From NCBI RefSeq assembly GCF_030733385.1, contig NZ_JASHJC010000024.1, positions 1 to 40,699 on the forward strand: 40,699 nt of DNA, in the 5' to 3' direction. The first letter of the stretch is position 1, and each line of letters begins with the position of its first letter. The stretch is from Roseovarius sp. MMSF_3359. Lineage in GTDB: Bacteria > Pseudomonadota > Alphaproteobacteria > Rhodobacterales > Rhodobacteraceae. Position numbers and translations under genes: made by a program. Of this stretch, positions 1 to 7,484 are shown in pieces. The notes below the pieces were generated by a model. It had not been told where the DNA came from and made no database searches. It saw only the letters and a program-made list of their open reading frames with translations.

Positions 1-366
1 ATCTCGACTTCATTTGTCCGTCCTTTTGTTGGGCGGACTCTACACAAAAATGGAGGAGATTCAGGGGCTCAGGTCACAATCGAACACCCGATCCGCAAGG
101 CGTATGACTATGCTTTCACGCATGATCGGCCACCTGGTTTTGTAATTCTAACCTTTCAGGATGGTGTTGAAATCTACGGGTATTTCGGCCCTGAATCACT
201 CGCAGCAAATGACCCCGCACGTAGCGATATCTATTTAGAACGCCTATATGATATAGATGAAGATGGCCAATGGAGCGAAAAGAACATCGGTCGATCCGCC
301 GTCATTTCGCTAGAGGGGATTCGGTCCATCGAATTCCTTGACCCGGAAGGAGAACAAGATGCCTAA
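1..366 (+). CDS. DUF6338-like protein, C-terminal part (cut by window edge)
   Basis: Frame 1 is open from the first base to a TAA at 364-366 and gives 121 residues with no start codon that makes sense, so the gene begins outside the window. The fragment contains a run of the type 'DGVEIYGYFGPESLAAND' followed by 'DIYLERLYDIDEDGQW', which resembles the C-terminal half of DUF6338 proteins: a predicted beta domain after an N-terminal membrane segment that would lie off the edge. Molecular role is unknown for the family. Its stop overlaps the start of the next small gene (ATGCCTAA), so the two are probably translationally coupled. The stretch is more AT-rich than the downstream genes, which hints at recent acquisition. 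The family name rests on recall of the motif and is not certain. Confidence 0.6.
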   Translation: MSTSFVRPFVGRTLHKNGGDSGAQVTIEHPIRKAYDYAFTHDRPPGFVILTFQDGVEIYGYFGPESLAANDPARSDIYLERLYDIDEDGQWSEKNIGRSAVISLEGIRSIEFLDPEGEQDA

Positions 367-514
367 ATCTACACGCGTATTCCTATCTGATGGCTACAAG
401 CCTCAACCAAGGACAAGTGTTTCAAACGGATACAAACCGGCTAAATCATCGGCAACTACCTCCAAACCTCCGTCGCCACCCAAGACAACGTCTTCGGTGT
501 CAAAGTCCAAATAA
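359..514 (+). CDS. 51-residue Lys/Pro/Ser/Thr-rich microprotein
   Basis: ATG at 359 overlaps the stop of the preceding gene and has a good ribosome binding site (GGAAGGAG) just upstream. The frame runs 51 codons to TAA at 512-514. The product is basic, Pro-, Ser- and Thr-rich, and probably disordered. It carries a motif twice: 'LSDGYKPQPR' and 'SNGYKPAKSS', that is, two D/N-G-Y-K-P units. There are no membrane segments and no recognisable domain. The coupling to the DUF6338-like gene suggests a partner or ligand of that protein; this is inference. It is short enough to be missed by length-filtered gene callers. Codon use is like the upstream gene and less GC-rich than the genes after 530. Confidence 0.6.
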   Translation: MPKSTRVFLSDGYKPQPRTSVSNGYKPAKSSATTSKPPSPPKTTSSVSKSK

Positions 515-529
515 AAATAGGTAGCTGTA

Positions 530-1630
530 ATGGGTATTTTCGATTTTCTGACCGGTGAGTTCATCGACGTCATCCATTGGGTGGACGACACCCGCGACAC
601 CATGGTCTGGCGGTTCGAACGCGAGGGGCATGAGATCAAATACGGTGCCAAGCTGACCGTGCGTGAGGGTCAGTCGGCAGTTTTCGTGCACGAGGGGCAG
701 TTGGCCGATGTCTTCACCCCCGGTCTTTACATGCTTGAGACCAACAACATGCCGGTGCTGACGACGCTGAACCATTGGGATCACGGTTTCAAAAGTCCGT
801 TCAAATCCGAGATCTACTTCGTCAACACCACGAGGTTCAATGACCTGAAATGGGGTACCAAGAACCCGATCATGCTGCGCGATCCCGAATTCGGGCCAAC
901 CCGCCTGCGCGCCTATGGCACCTATTCGGTGCGTGTGAGCGACCCCGCCAAGTTCCTGGTGGAGATCGTCGGCACCGATGGCGAGTTCACGATGAACGAG
1001 ATCAGCTACCAGATCCGCAACATCATCGTGCAGGAGTTCAGCCGCGTCATCGCGTCGTCGGGTATTCCCGTCCTCGACATGGCCGCCAATACCGCTGATC
1101 TGGGCAAGCTCGTGGCCTCCGCGATCAGCGGGACCGTGGCCGAATACGGCCTGTCGATCCCCGAGCTTTACATCGAGAACATCTCCTTGCCCCCTGCGGT
1201 CGAAGCCGCGCTTGATAAACGCACATCGAGCGGGATCGCGGGCGATCTGGGCCGGTTCACCGAATATTCCGCCGCCGAGGCCATGACCGAGGCCGCGCGC
1301 AACCCCAATGGCGGTGGCATGGGCGCCGGTCTTGGCATGGGGATGGGCATGGCGATGGCGCAGGCCGGGATGCAGCAGGGTCCGTGGGGCAATCGCAGTG
1401 CGGCGCCGCCCCCGCCGCCGGTCGAACATGTCTGGCACATCGCCGAGGGCGGCAAATCCCATGGCCCCTATTCCAAGGCGAAGCTCGGGCAGATGGCGGG
1501 CGATGGCAGCCTGACCCGCGACACGCTCATTTGGACCGCCGGGCAGGATGGCTGGCAACGCGCCGAGGATGTGCAAGAACTGGCACAGCTTTTCACCGTC
1601 ATGCCGCCCCCGCCGCCGCCTGCCGCCTGA
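530..1630 (+). CDS. SPFH-domain (virion-core-like) protein with C-terminal GYF_2 domain
   Basis: A 366-residue protein. Residues about 25-235 form an SPFH/band-7 domain of the YdjI 'virion core protein' type (for example 'GQSAVFVHEGQLADVFTPG' and 'NEISYQIRNIIVQEFSRVI'). A low-complexity Gly/Met/Ala linker follows (about 260-285), then a proline run (APPPPPVEH), a GYF_2 domain (about 303-355: 'VWHIAEGGKSHGPYSKAKL', 'TLIWTAGQDGWQ') and a second proline run at the C-terminus. SPFH proteins scaffold membrane microdomains; GYF domains bind proline-rich peptides, so self-binding or partner binding through the proline runs is possible. There is no signal peptide, so it is probably cytoplasmic and membrane-associated. 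It is followed by a b561-like protein and a zinc-ribbon membrane protein. ATG chosen with AGGTAG upstream. Confidence 0.85.
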   Translation: MGIFDFLTGEFIDVIHWVDDTRDTMVWRFEREGHEIKYGAKLTVREGQSAVFVHEGQLADVFTPGLYMLETNNMPVLTTLNHWDHGFKSPFKSEIYFVNTTRFNDLKWGTKNPIMLRDPEFGPTRLRAYGTYSVRVSDPAKFLVEIVGTDGEFTMNEISYQIRNIIVQEFSRVIASSGIPVLDMAANTADLGKLVASAISGTVAEYGLSIPELYIENISLPPAVEAALDKRTSSGIAGDLGRFTEYSAAEAMTEAARNPNGGGMGAGLGMGMGMAMAQAGMQQGPWGNRSAAPPPPPVEHVWHIAEGGKSHGPYSKAKLGQMAGDGSLTRDTLIWTAGQDGWQRAEDVQELAQLFTVMPPPPPPAA

Positions 1631-1657
1631 GGACGACCGCCCGCCGGGAGATAGGCC

Positions 1658-2083
1658 ATGCCCCTGAGACGCCAGATCACCATCACCGCCCATTGGACGC
1701 TGGTTGTGCTGCTGATGGTGCTGATCTCGGACGCAAAAGCCGCAGCCTGGCACTGGGCTTTCGGGCTATCAGGCCTCGTGATGGTGGCAATGGCACTGAC
1801 CGACGGTCTGATGTCGGGTCCCGGCCCCCGGTTGCGGGGAGCCTTTCGGGCCTTGCATCCCTGGTCGCACCGACTGATGTACCTGTTACTCGGTATCGTG
1901 GCCGGCGCCGCCCTATTCGCGCAGATCACAGGCACGCCGCTTTGGTTGCCGACCAAGACATGGTACCTGCTTCTGACCGCGGCCATGGCCTTCCACGCAA
2001 TCTTCCACCTCTGGCGCCACACGACACTTTATGACGGTGCACTTCGGCGAATGGCCCCCCGCGCCCTGCACAAGATCCTTTGA
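1658..2083 (+). CDS. Cytochrome b561-like small membrane protein
   Basis: A 141-residue protein with about four hydrophobic segments (near residues 8-25, 33-50, 71-92 and 101-120). Histidines sit at 12, 32, 67, 71, 113, 117 and 121, including 'HPWSHRLMYLLLG' and 'AFHAIFHLWRH', the spacing expected of haem-b ligands in the cytochrome b561 family. Likely role: electron transfer or haem binding in the inner membrane. The assignment is by pattern only; a haem-free membrane protein is the alternative. It lies 27 bp after the SPFH gene, and its stop shares one base with the ATG of the zinc-ribbon gene (TGATG), so the three are almost certainly one transcript. ATG at 1658 has GGGAG upstream. Confidence 0.65.
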   Translation: MPLRRQITITAHWTLVVLLMVLISDAKAAAWHWAFGLSGLVMVAMALTDGLMSGPGPRLRGAFRALHPWSHRLMYLLLGIVAGAALFAQITGTPLWLPTKTWYLLLTAAMAFHAIFHLWRHTTLYDGALRRMAPRALHKIL

Positions 2084-3192
2084 TGAACGACACCCTCGAT
2101 ACCCAGGAACACCGCTTCCCTTGCGACAATTGCGGCGCCGATTTCCGGTTTGATCCCGGTGCGGGCCAATTGACCTGCGATCATTGCGGCAACACCGCGC
2201 AGATCGAGCACGCAACACCTTGGGCCGCCCCGATCAAGGAACTCGATCTGCGGCGGGCGCTGGAACATCAACTGCCCGAACAGGAGATCGAAGAGACCCG
2301 CGTGCTGCAATGCCCCAATTGCGCGGCACAGGTCGAATTCGATGCCGACACCCACGCGACCGAATGCCCGTTTTGCGCGACGCCCGTGGTCACCGACACG
2401 GGCACCCACCGGCATATCAAACCGCGCGGTGTGCTGCCCTTTGCGCTTGAGGAGCGCGCCGCGCGGCAGGCCATGACAGACTGGCTGGGCAACCTGTGGT
2501 TTGCCCCCTCCGGCCTGCAGGAATTTGCCCGCAAGGGGCGGAAAATGCAGGGGATTTACGTCCCCTACTGGACCTTCGATGCGGACACGAAATCGAGCTA
2601 TCAGGGCGAGCGTGGCACGGTATATTATGAGACCCGCACTGTCATGCGCGGCGGCGAAAAGGAGAAGGTGCGTGTGGCCAAGGTGCGCTGGCGCGCGGTC
2701 CGGGGCCGGGTCGCGCGGTTCTTCGATGATGTGCTTGTCCTGGCGTCGCGGTCGCTGCCGAAACGCTTCACCGATGCGCTGGAGCCTTGGGACCTGGCCG
2801 CGCTGGAACCCTATCGCCCAGAATACCTCGCCGGGTTCCGCGCCGAAGGCTATACCGTTGAGCTGGAAGATGGGTTTGCCGAGGCGCGCCGCCACATGGA
2901 CCGCGTCATTGCCCGGGATGTGAAATTCGATATCGGGGGGGACCGGCAACGCATCCATGACATCAAGACGCAGATGAGCGATGTGACCTTCAAACATATC
3001 CTGCTGCCGGTCTGGCTTGCCGCCTACAAGTACCGCGGCGAGACCTATCGGTTTGTCGTCAATGGCCGTACCGGCCGGGTGCAGGGTGAGCGCCCCTATT
3101 CGGCGATCAAGATTGCCATCGCCGTCATCCTGGCGATGATCGTCGCGGGGGTCGTGGGCTATCTCTACGCGAAAAACGAAGGAGCGATCTGA
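2083..3192 (+). CDS. TFIIB-type zinc-ribbon protein with C-terminal membrane anchor
   Basis: A 369-residue protein. It begins with two zinc ribbons: Cys14/Cys17 with Cys32/Cys35, then Cys77/Cys80 with Cys95/Cys98 (CxxC pairs CDNC, CDHC, CPNC, CPFC). The middle is an alpha/beta region without known motifs, and a single hydrophobic helix near residues 343-364 ends in a short Lys-containing tail. Proteins of this type are often mislabelled 'primosomal protein N' or 'DNA helicase', but no helicase motif is present. In Bacillus, the zinc-ribbon membrane protein YdjG works with the SPFH protein YdjI; the same pairing here suggests a membrane adaptor for the SPFH-GYF protein. ATG 2083 is chosen because it overlaps the upstream stop; an in-frame TTG lies one codon earlier. 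Confidence 0.8.
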   Translation: MNDTLDTQEHRFPCDNCGADFRFDPGAGQLTCDHCGNTAQIEHATPWAAPIKELDLRRALEHQLPEQEIEETRVLQCPNCAAQVEFDADTHATECPFCATPVVTDTGTHRHIKPRGVLPFALEERAARQAMTDWLGNLWFAPSGLQEFARKGRKMQGIYVPYWTFDADTKSSYQGERGTVYYETRTVMRGGEKEKVRVAKVRWRAVRGRVARFFDDVLVLASRSLPKRFTDALEPWDLAALEPYRPEYLAGFRAEGYTVELEDGFAEARRHMDRVIARDVKFDIGGDRQRIHDIKTQMSDVTFKHILLPVWLAAYKYRGETYRFVVNGRTGRVQGERPYSAIKIAIAVILAMIVAGVVGYLYAKNEGAI

Positions 3193-3193
3193 C

Positions 3194-3868
3194 GTGACCG
3201 ATGATTTCGCCGCTCTTGGCCGCATCCTTGACGCCCGGTTCAGTTGCCGCGGCTTTCGCCCCGATGCCGTCCCCGAAGAGACCGTTGCAAAGATCGTCTC
3301 GGCAGCAGGAAGCGCGCCGTCGTGGTGCAATGCGCAACCCTGGCAGGTCACGATCACCCGGGGCGCCGAAACCGACCGCTTCCGCGCGGCCCTGCTTGAG
3401 ACCGTCGCAAATGAAAAACCCGCGCCGGATCTGCCCTGGCCCACCGGCTATCCGGGTGTCACCGGTGACCGGCGGCGAACCTGTGGCTATCAACTCTATG
3501 ATGCGGTCGGGATCACGCGCGATGACCATGCCGCACGGGCGGAGCAAAGCCTTGAAAATTTTCGGCTTTTCGGCGCACCCCATGTGGCGATCATCAGTTC
3601 CGAGGCGGCTTTGGGCTCTTACGGCGCGCTCGATTGCGGCGGGTTTGTCACGGCCTTTACCCTCGCGGCGGCGGCCCTTGGCGTTGGCACCATCGCGCAG
3701 GCTTCTGTCGCAGCCTACCCCGCGGTGATCCGCCGCCATTTCGACCTGCCGGAAGACCGCCTGATCCTCTGCGCGATCTCCTTTGGCTATGCCGATCCGG
3801 ATCACCCGGCAAACGGGTTCCGGACCGAACGGGCCGAGCTTGGTGAAATCTACGACCCGCGCGGCTGA
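3194..3868 (+). CDS. Nitroreductase family protein
   Basis: A 224-residue FMN-dependent nitroreductase-fold protein. The N-terminus has the typical 'DARFSCRGFRPDAVPEET' and 'SAPSWCNAQPWQVTI' segments, with the Arg/Ser and Asn residues that hold the FMN phosphate and ring. The C-terminal half has 'GALDCGGFVTAFTLAAAALGVGT' (positions about 138-160) and 'ILCAISFGYAD'. These enzymes use NAD(P)H to reduce nitroaromatics, quinones or enones; the physiological substrate is unknown. GTG at 3194 starts 1 bp after the upstream stop, so the gene ends the SPFH/zinc-ribbon operon. It converges with the Hsp20 gene, leaving six bases between the two stops. Family call is secure, substrate is not. Confidence 0.88.
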   Translation: MTDDFAALGRILDARFSCRGFRPDAVPEETVAKIVSAAGSAPSWCNAQPWQVTITRGAETDRFRAALLETVANEKPAPDLPWPTGYPGVTGDRRRTCGYQLYDAVGITRDDHAARAEQSLENFRLFGAPHVAIISSEAALGSYGALDCGGFVTAFTLAAAALGVGTIAQASVAAYPAVIRRHFDLPEDRLILCAISFGYADPDHPANGFRTERAELGEIYDPRG

Positions 3869-3874
3869 GCCGGA

Positions 3875-4291
3875 TTAACCTCTGGTGATCTGCACCTTTC
3901 TGGCCTCGGGTTTCTCCGGCACGCTTTTCGGCACCGAGATCGACAAGACACCATCTTTCAGGCTGGCTTCGATCTTGTCGCCTTCCGCATCCGCCGGCAG
4001 GCGGAAACTCCGGCTGAACGCCCCGAATTGCCGCTCTGAAAAGAACCATGTATCGCCCTTTTCCTCGCGCTCGGATTGCTTCCGGCCCTTGATCGACACC
4101 AACCCGTCATGCACCGACAGTTCGATATCCTCTTCCTTCACGCCGGGCAGTTCCACGGAAATCCGGTACGCCTTGTCATCTGACGAGGCATCGGAGGCAG
4201 GCGCCAGCCAATCCGCCACGCGCGCCCCGAAATTCCGGAACGGCTCGTAGACGGTCGGCCAAAGACCGGCGGTATGAGACTTCTCAACCAT
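3875..4291 (-). CDS. Hsp20/alpha-crystallin small heat-shock protein
   Basis: A 138-residue protein with a short N-terminal arm and an alpha-crystallin domain (about residues 36-130). The diagnostic pieces are '[19 protein letters not shown]', 'GLVSIKGRK', '[11 protein letters not shown]' and '[14 protein letters not shown]', then a short tail 'ARKVQITRG'. Small heat-shock proteins are ATP-independent holdases that form oligomers in the cytoplasm. The start ATG is preceded by AAAGGAG. The gene is alone on its strand and divergent from dtd. An FNR/FnrL-type palindrome sits 60-73 bp upstream of the ATG, about 41.5 bp before the likely transcription start, suggesting induction by low oxygen in addition to heat. 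Confidence 0.93.
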   Translation of the reverse strand: MVEKSHTAGLWPTVYEPFRNFGARVADWLAPASDASSDDKAYRISVELPGVKEEDIELSVHDGLVSIKGRKQSEREEKGDTWFFSERQFGAFSRSFRLPADAEGDKIEASLKDGVLSISVPKSVPEKPEARKVQITRG

Positions 4292-4350
4292 TGTCAGAAC
4301 TCCTTTCCTTGGTGACGGGAACAGTCTAGCAACGGGTCATGGCAGCGGCT

Positions 4351-4364
4351 TTGATGCGGGTCAA
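4351..4364 (-). promoter_or_regulatory. FNR/FnrL-type box upstream of the Hsp20 gene
   Basis: The 14-mer TTGATGCGGGTCAA (TTGAC-CCGC-ATCAA on the Hsp20 strand) fits the FNR-family consensus TTGAY-N4-RTCAA exactly. On the Hsp20 strand a -10-like TAGACT lies at 4323-4328; a start about 7 bp downstream would place the box centre near -41.5, the class II activator position. A second, imperfect box TCGAC-GCCG-GTCAA lies at 4367-4380. The box could also act on dtd, whose start is 70 bp away on the other strand, but spacing favours hsp20. Whether the regulator is FnrL, Dnr or Crp cannot be told from the site alone. Confidence 0.6.
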
Positions 4365-4433
4365 AATCGACGCCGGTCAACGATCCCCAGGCGCGATGGC
4401 AAGCCGCGCGCCGTGGCCAGAAATGAGGTTTCC

Positions 4434-4871
4434 ATGCGCGCTCTTCTACAACGTGTTTCCCATGCCAGCGTCACCGTCGATGGCAGCATCATCGGGCAGA
4501 CGGGACCGGGGCTTCTGATCCTGATCTGTGCCATGCAGGGCGATACCGAAGCGCAGGCCGATCATCTGGCCGCCAAGATCGCCAAGCTGCGGATTTTCAA
4601 GGATGAGGCGGGCAAGATGAACCTCTCCGTGCGCGACATTGGCGGCAGCGCATTGGTCGTCAGTCAATTCACCCTTGCCGCCGACACCTCACGCGGGAAC
4701 CGGCCGGGGTTTTCCACCGCGGCCAGCCCTGACGAGGGCAACCGGCTTTACGAGTATTTCGCCGCACAACTCGCCGCGCAAGGCGTCGCCGTCGAAAAAG
4801 GTGAATTTGGCGCCGATATGAAGGTCGAGCTACTGAATGACGGGCCAGTGACGATCTGGATGGAGGCCTGA
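4434..4871 (+). CDS. dtd: D-aminoacyl-tRNA deacylase
   Basis: A 145-residue protein, the normal length for Dtd. It hydrolyses D-aminoacyl-tRNAs (and glycyl-tRNA-Ala) and so protects translation from misacylated tRNAs in the cytoplasm. The two active-site motifs are present: '[17 protein letters not shown]' near residues 77-93 (the SQFTL / RGxRPsF motif) and 'NDGPVTIW' close to the C-terminus (the cross-subunit Gly-Pro motif, GPVT). The start ATG at 4434 gives the conserved '[13 protein letters not shown]' N-terminus; an earlier in-frame start would add seven residues unlike the family. It converges with trmB, and the two stop codons sit inside a short hairpin. Confidence 0.95.
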   Translation: MRALLQRVSHASVTVDGSIIGQTGPGLLILICAMQGDTEAQADHLAAKIAKLRIFKDEAGKMNLSVRDIGGSALVVSQFTLAADTSRGNRPGFSTAASPDEGNRLYEYFAAQLAAQGVAVEKGEFGADMKVELLNDGPVTIWMEA

Positions 4872-4881
4872 GCCACTCAGG
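4867..4881. terminator. Short bidirectional hairpin between dtd and trmB
   Basis: CCTGAG-CCA-CTCAGG forms a perfect 6-bp stem with a 3-nt loop. The TGA of dtd (4869-4871) lies in the left arm and the stop of trmB, read on the minus strand, lies in the right arm (4877-4879). There is no clear T-run on either side, so termination strength is doubtful. It may only be an effect of two convergent TGA stops set close together. Confidence 0.35.
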
Positions 4882-5590
4882 TCTTGCGGAATGTCAGGTA
4901 ATGTGGCGTGCGATCCTCGCGCAGGGCCTTTTGTTCATAACGCGTGGAAATCCAGTCATCCCAGGGGTTTCGCCAATCCTCGGGGCGCTCTGCCAGCCAT
5001 TCAAACCCGTGCTTCGGTACCTGCTCCAGCGTCTGGCGGACATAGTCCGGAATATCCGTTGCCACCCGGAAAATACTGCCTGGCTTCATGACCCGCGCGA
5101 GCGGTGCAAGATGTTCGGTCGTGACAAACCGGCGGCGGTGATGACGCTTTTTCGGCCAGGGATCGGGATAGAGCAGGAAGGCCTTCGAGATCGAGCGGTC
5201 GGGCAGCACGTCGAACATGTTGCGCACATCGCCGGGATAGACGGCAAGGTTGCTCACACCCGCCTCGCGGATCTTGCCCAGAAGCATCGCGACACCGTTG
5301 ATGTAAGGCTCGCAACCGATGATGCCGATACCGGGGTTCTGGGCGGCTTGGTGCACCATATGCTCGCCACCGCCAAAGCCGATCTCCAACCAGATCTCGC
5401 GGTCGCCGAAATACCCGCTCAGATTCACCGGCTTCCGATCCGGATTTTCCTCCCACCCGATGGCGCCGGGCGAAAGCGCCGCCAGGTCCTCATCCAGATA
5501 CGCCTCCTGCGATTTGCGCAGGCCCTTGCCCTTGAAGCGGCCATAGAAGTTGCGCCACGGGGCGCCGGAGGGGTGGGTCTTGGAACTCAT
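4877..5590 (-). CDS. trmB: tRNA (guanine-N7)-methyltransferase
   Basis: A 237-residue SAM-dependent methyltransferase that makes m7G46 in the variable loop of tRNAs. The Rossmann SAM-binding motif is 'WLEIGFGGGEHMVHQA' and the TrmB signature is 'YPDPWPKKRHHRRRFV', containing the catalytic Asp and the tRNA-contacting basic run. The N-terminus 'RNFYGRFKGKGLRKSQ' is typical for alphaproteobacterial TrmB. In many alphaproteobacteria trmB directly follows metK; here metK is about 11.5 kb away on the same strand, with the thiamine transporter and a catabolic block between, so an ancestral pair seems to have been split. Start ATG at 5590. Confidence 0.95.
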   Translation of the reverse strand: MSSKTHPSGAPWRNFYGRFKGKGLRKSQEAYLDEDLAALSPGAIGWEENPDRKPVNLSGYFGDREIWLEIGFGGGEHMVHQAAQNPGIGIIGCEPYINGVAMLLGKIREAGVSNLAVYPGDVRNMFDVLPDRSISKAFLLYPDPWPKKRHHRRRFVTTEHLAPLARVMKPGSIFRVATDIPDYVRQTLEQVPKHGFEWLAERPEDWRNPWDDWISTRYEQKALREDRTPHYLTFRKT

Positions 5591-5749
5591 GGCGCGTCAC
5601 ATGCCCCAGATCATCCCCTAACCGCAATCCCCAAAGAGCACAGACCGGGATCGTTACACGCATTCGAAGAAGCAAAGGCGCCATCGGTTGCAGGCCAAAA
5701 TTTTGACCAACTCTTTTGCTAGCAAAGTCGGGCAAGGAGCGGAAAGTTA

Positions 5750-6280
5750 GTGTCAGGCACGCATTCAAATTCAATCGATGAAAGGGCGATCGCAAAAGAG
5801 CGGCACGCCTTTTACGCCAGCCTTGGCCGGCTGGTCATTGGTGGCGGCCTGACGGGTTACAGTTTTGCCGGCATGTATCTTGCGAAAAACGGCGCCGACT
5901 ATGCCCTACCTGTCCTGGCGTTGCTTCTTGCAATCTACATCCTGATCGGTGGTTCGTTCATTCGGCATCGCCCGTTGAGGGCATACGACTATCTGATGCC
6001 CCGTCTCGACCCATCGGCACCGCGGGGTGCCGCCTCCGGCAGTGACGCTATTCAGAAGATGGCGCAGGCGTCGGGCAACGGTCAAAGATACGCAGCACTG
6101 GAACGCCGTTCGAAAGTCGTGTTCCTGCTGCGAATGTTGATACTGGTCGGAATCGCCGCGTTTGTTGTTGTTCAATACTGGCTCGAAAAACGCGCTCATT
6201 TCGAGGAATATGGATATGAGGGCGCTGTGTCGATCCGTTACTACGAAGACGGGACCCAGGTGGTGACGCCCATAGAGTGA
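5750..6280 (+). CDS. Small membrane protein of unknown function
   Basis: A 176-residue protein that I do not recognise. A hydrophilic N-terminus (about 25 residues) is followed by two close hydrophobic segments (about 27-45 and 52-70), a 60-residue polar loop, a third hydrophobic segment (about 125-143), and a C-terminal tail rich in Tyr and Glu ('EEYGYEGAVSIRYYEDG'). The arrangement suggests an inner-membrane protein with three helices. The start is a GTG at 5750 preceded by AAGGAGCGG about 10 bp upstream; no ATG gives a better fit. It stands alone between trmB and a repeat-bearing intergenic region. Coding is supported by length, codon bias and the ribosome binding site, with no homology that I can name. 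Confidence 0.65.
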   Translation: MSGTHSNSIDERAIAKERHAFYASLGRLVIGGGLTGYSFAGMYLAKNGADYALPVLALLLAIYILIGGSFIRHRPLRAYDYLMPRLDPSAPRGAASGSDAIQKMAQASGNGQRYAALERRSKVVFLLRMLILVGIAAFVVVQYWLEKRAHFEEYGYEGAVSIRYYEDGTQVVTPIE

Positions 6281-6566
6281 CCGGCGCCTCTGCGTTAGCG
6301 AATTCGGCTACGATTTGCCAATGTGTTGAAGCAACCGGGCGAAGCCATCCGTTCCGCTGCCAACTCCCCATGCACGACAGAGTTGCGAATGAGGTGGAAA
6401 TTTGGCATAGTCCTCCTCGGACCGGCCTCGTGGTAGTTAGTTTTCATTTTATGAAGCAACAGGCTTTGTCGTCGGTCCACGAAAATCCCCACATCGCACT
6501 CATTTTGCTGGCTCGCCGGGTAGTACGGCAATCTGTGCAAAGCTGTTGAACCGTGGATAGAGGCCA
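6281..6566. other. Non-coding stretch without recognised features
   Basis: About 286 bp with lower GC than the flanking genes and no convincing gene. Several frames are open across it, including a long minus-strand frame running into the adjacent repeat, but none has a ribosome binding site or a recognisable product. It may be decayed sequence next to the repeat insertion. I see no promoter, RNA gene or inverted repeat in it. Confidence 0.4.
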
Positions 6567-6783
6567 TTGCGGACCTTCTGAGTTTCGACCCGCGCGGAAT
6601 CAAGGCCGAAGGCCGCCGCGCGATCGCCAGACCGCCCGCAAGGGCTGGCGATTTGGCGGGGTCGTGCACCGCGCCGAGGTTTTTCAGACTTGGCAAAGAT
6701 AAAGCGCGTTTGACGGCGGTTGATCGCCACCCCGCGGTCTGGCCACCGCGCGGCTCGTTCTTGGAAGTCCGGTCTGTCCGCAA
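6567..6783 (-). repeat. Hairpin-forming repeat element, copy 1 (about 217 bp)
   Basis: This segment is repeated in inverted orientation at 34455-34680. The first 66 bp of the conserved part (6591-6656) are identical to the reverse complement of 34581-34646, and similarity continues without gaps over about 110 bp more, including TTTATCTTTGCCAAGTC. Long internal arms at 6615-6635 and 6734-6754 are complementary in 19 of 21 positions, and a further inner stem (TGGCGAT/ATCGCCA) extends it, so the whole unit can fold as one long hairpin. The outer ends are 8-bp inverted repeats, TTGCGGAC (6567-6574) and GTCCGCAA (6776-6783). There is no transposase, so it resembles a MITE or a structured RNA. It lies between a membrane-protein gene and thiQ. 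Confidence 0.75.
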
Positions 6784-6791
6784 AACTGTGA

Positions 6792-7484
6792 TCAGCCAAG
6801 ATAGCTGCGCAGCGCCGGCGGTGGGTCGTTCAGCAAATCCACGGTCGCCTGTGGCGCCAATGCGGTGTTTTCAGCCACGAGGATGGCCTTCCGGCAGATC
6901 CGCCGGGCGTCCTCCGGGTCATGACTGACCATCATCAGGGTCGTACCGGTTTCCGCAGCCAGTTCTCGCACCAGATCGAGCATTTCCACCTTGAGCGCGG
7001 GGCCAAGTGCTGCGAAAGGCTCATCAAGCAACAAGATCTCCCGACGCTGCACCAGAACCCGGGCCAGGGCGACGCGGCTTTGTTGCCCGCCTGACAGCGT
7101 CGCCGGTTTGCGCGCCGCCATGTCCGGCAGACCGACACGGGCCAGCGCGGCGTCGACCTCGGCCACTTCATCCGGGGACAGCTTGCCATTGGGCCTCAGA
7201 CCCAAGCCCACATTCTGCAGCGCCGTCATGTGAGGAAAGAGGTTGCCGTCCTGAAACAACATCGCTACCGGACGCTTTCCCGGTGGCAGGTCGGTAAGAT
7301 CCCTGCCCCGCCATGAAATCTTCCCCCGCTCAAGATCCCGAAACCCCGCAATCGCTTCCAGCAAGGTCGATTTCCCCGCGCCCGACGGACCAATCACCGC
7401 AACGGTGCTGCGCTCGGAGATCTCCATATCCGCGCTCAGCGCGAAATCGCCATTGGCAATCCGGCACCCATCAAGCTTCAACAT
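6792..7484 (-). CDS. thiQ: Thiamine ABC transporter, ATP-binding subunit
   Basis: A 230-residue ABC ATPase that powers import of thiamine and its phosphates through ThiP. Walker A 'GPSGAGKST' is at about 32-40, the Q-loop lies in 'AMLFQDGNLFPHM', the signature is 'LSGGQQSRVALAR', Walker B is 'ILLLDEPFAAL' and the switch His is in 'MMVSHDPEDA'. The start is set at 7484 to give 'MLKLDGCRIANGDF'; a longer frame upstream lies inside the end of thiP and gives an improbable Cys-rich leader. The first 14 bases overlap the 3' end of thiP, indicating translational coupling. It is the last gene of the thiBPQ operon under the TPP riboswitch. Confidence 0.93.
   Translation of the reverse strand: MLKLDGCRIANGDFALSADMEISERSTVAVIGPSGAGKSTLLEAIAGFRDLERGKISWRGRDLTDLPPGKRPVAMLFQDGNLFPHMTALQNVGLGLRPNGKLSPDEVAEVDAALARVGLPDMAARKPATLSGGQQSRVALARVLVQRREILLLDEPFAALGPALKVEMLDLVRELAAETGTTLMMVSHDPEDARRICRKAILVAENTALAPQATVDLLNDPPPALRSYLG

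Noticed and set aside
2029..3444. A 471-codon minus-strand open frame across the zinc-ribbon and nitroreductase genes
   Set aside because: It spans two real genes and has no recognisable motif or ribosome binding site.
6295..6799. Minus-strand open frames of 99 and 162 codons across repeat copy 1
   Set aside because: They resemble a frame in copy 2 only because the DNA is repeated; there is no shared start or stop and no ribosome binding site, and the arms explain the conservation better as structure.
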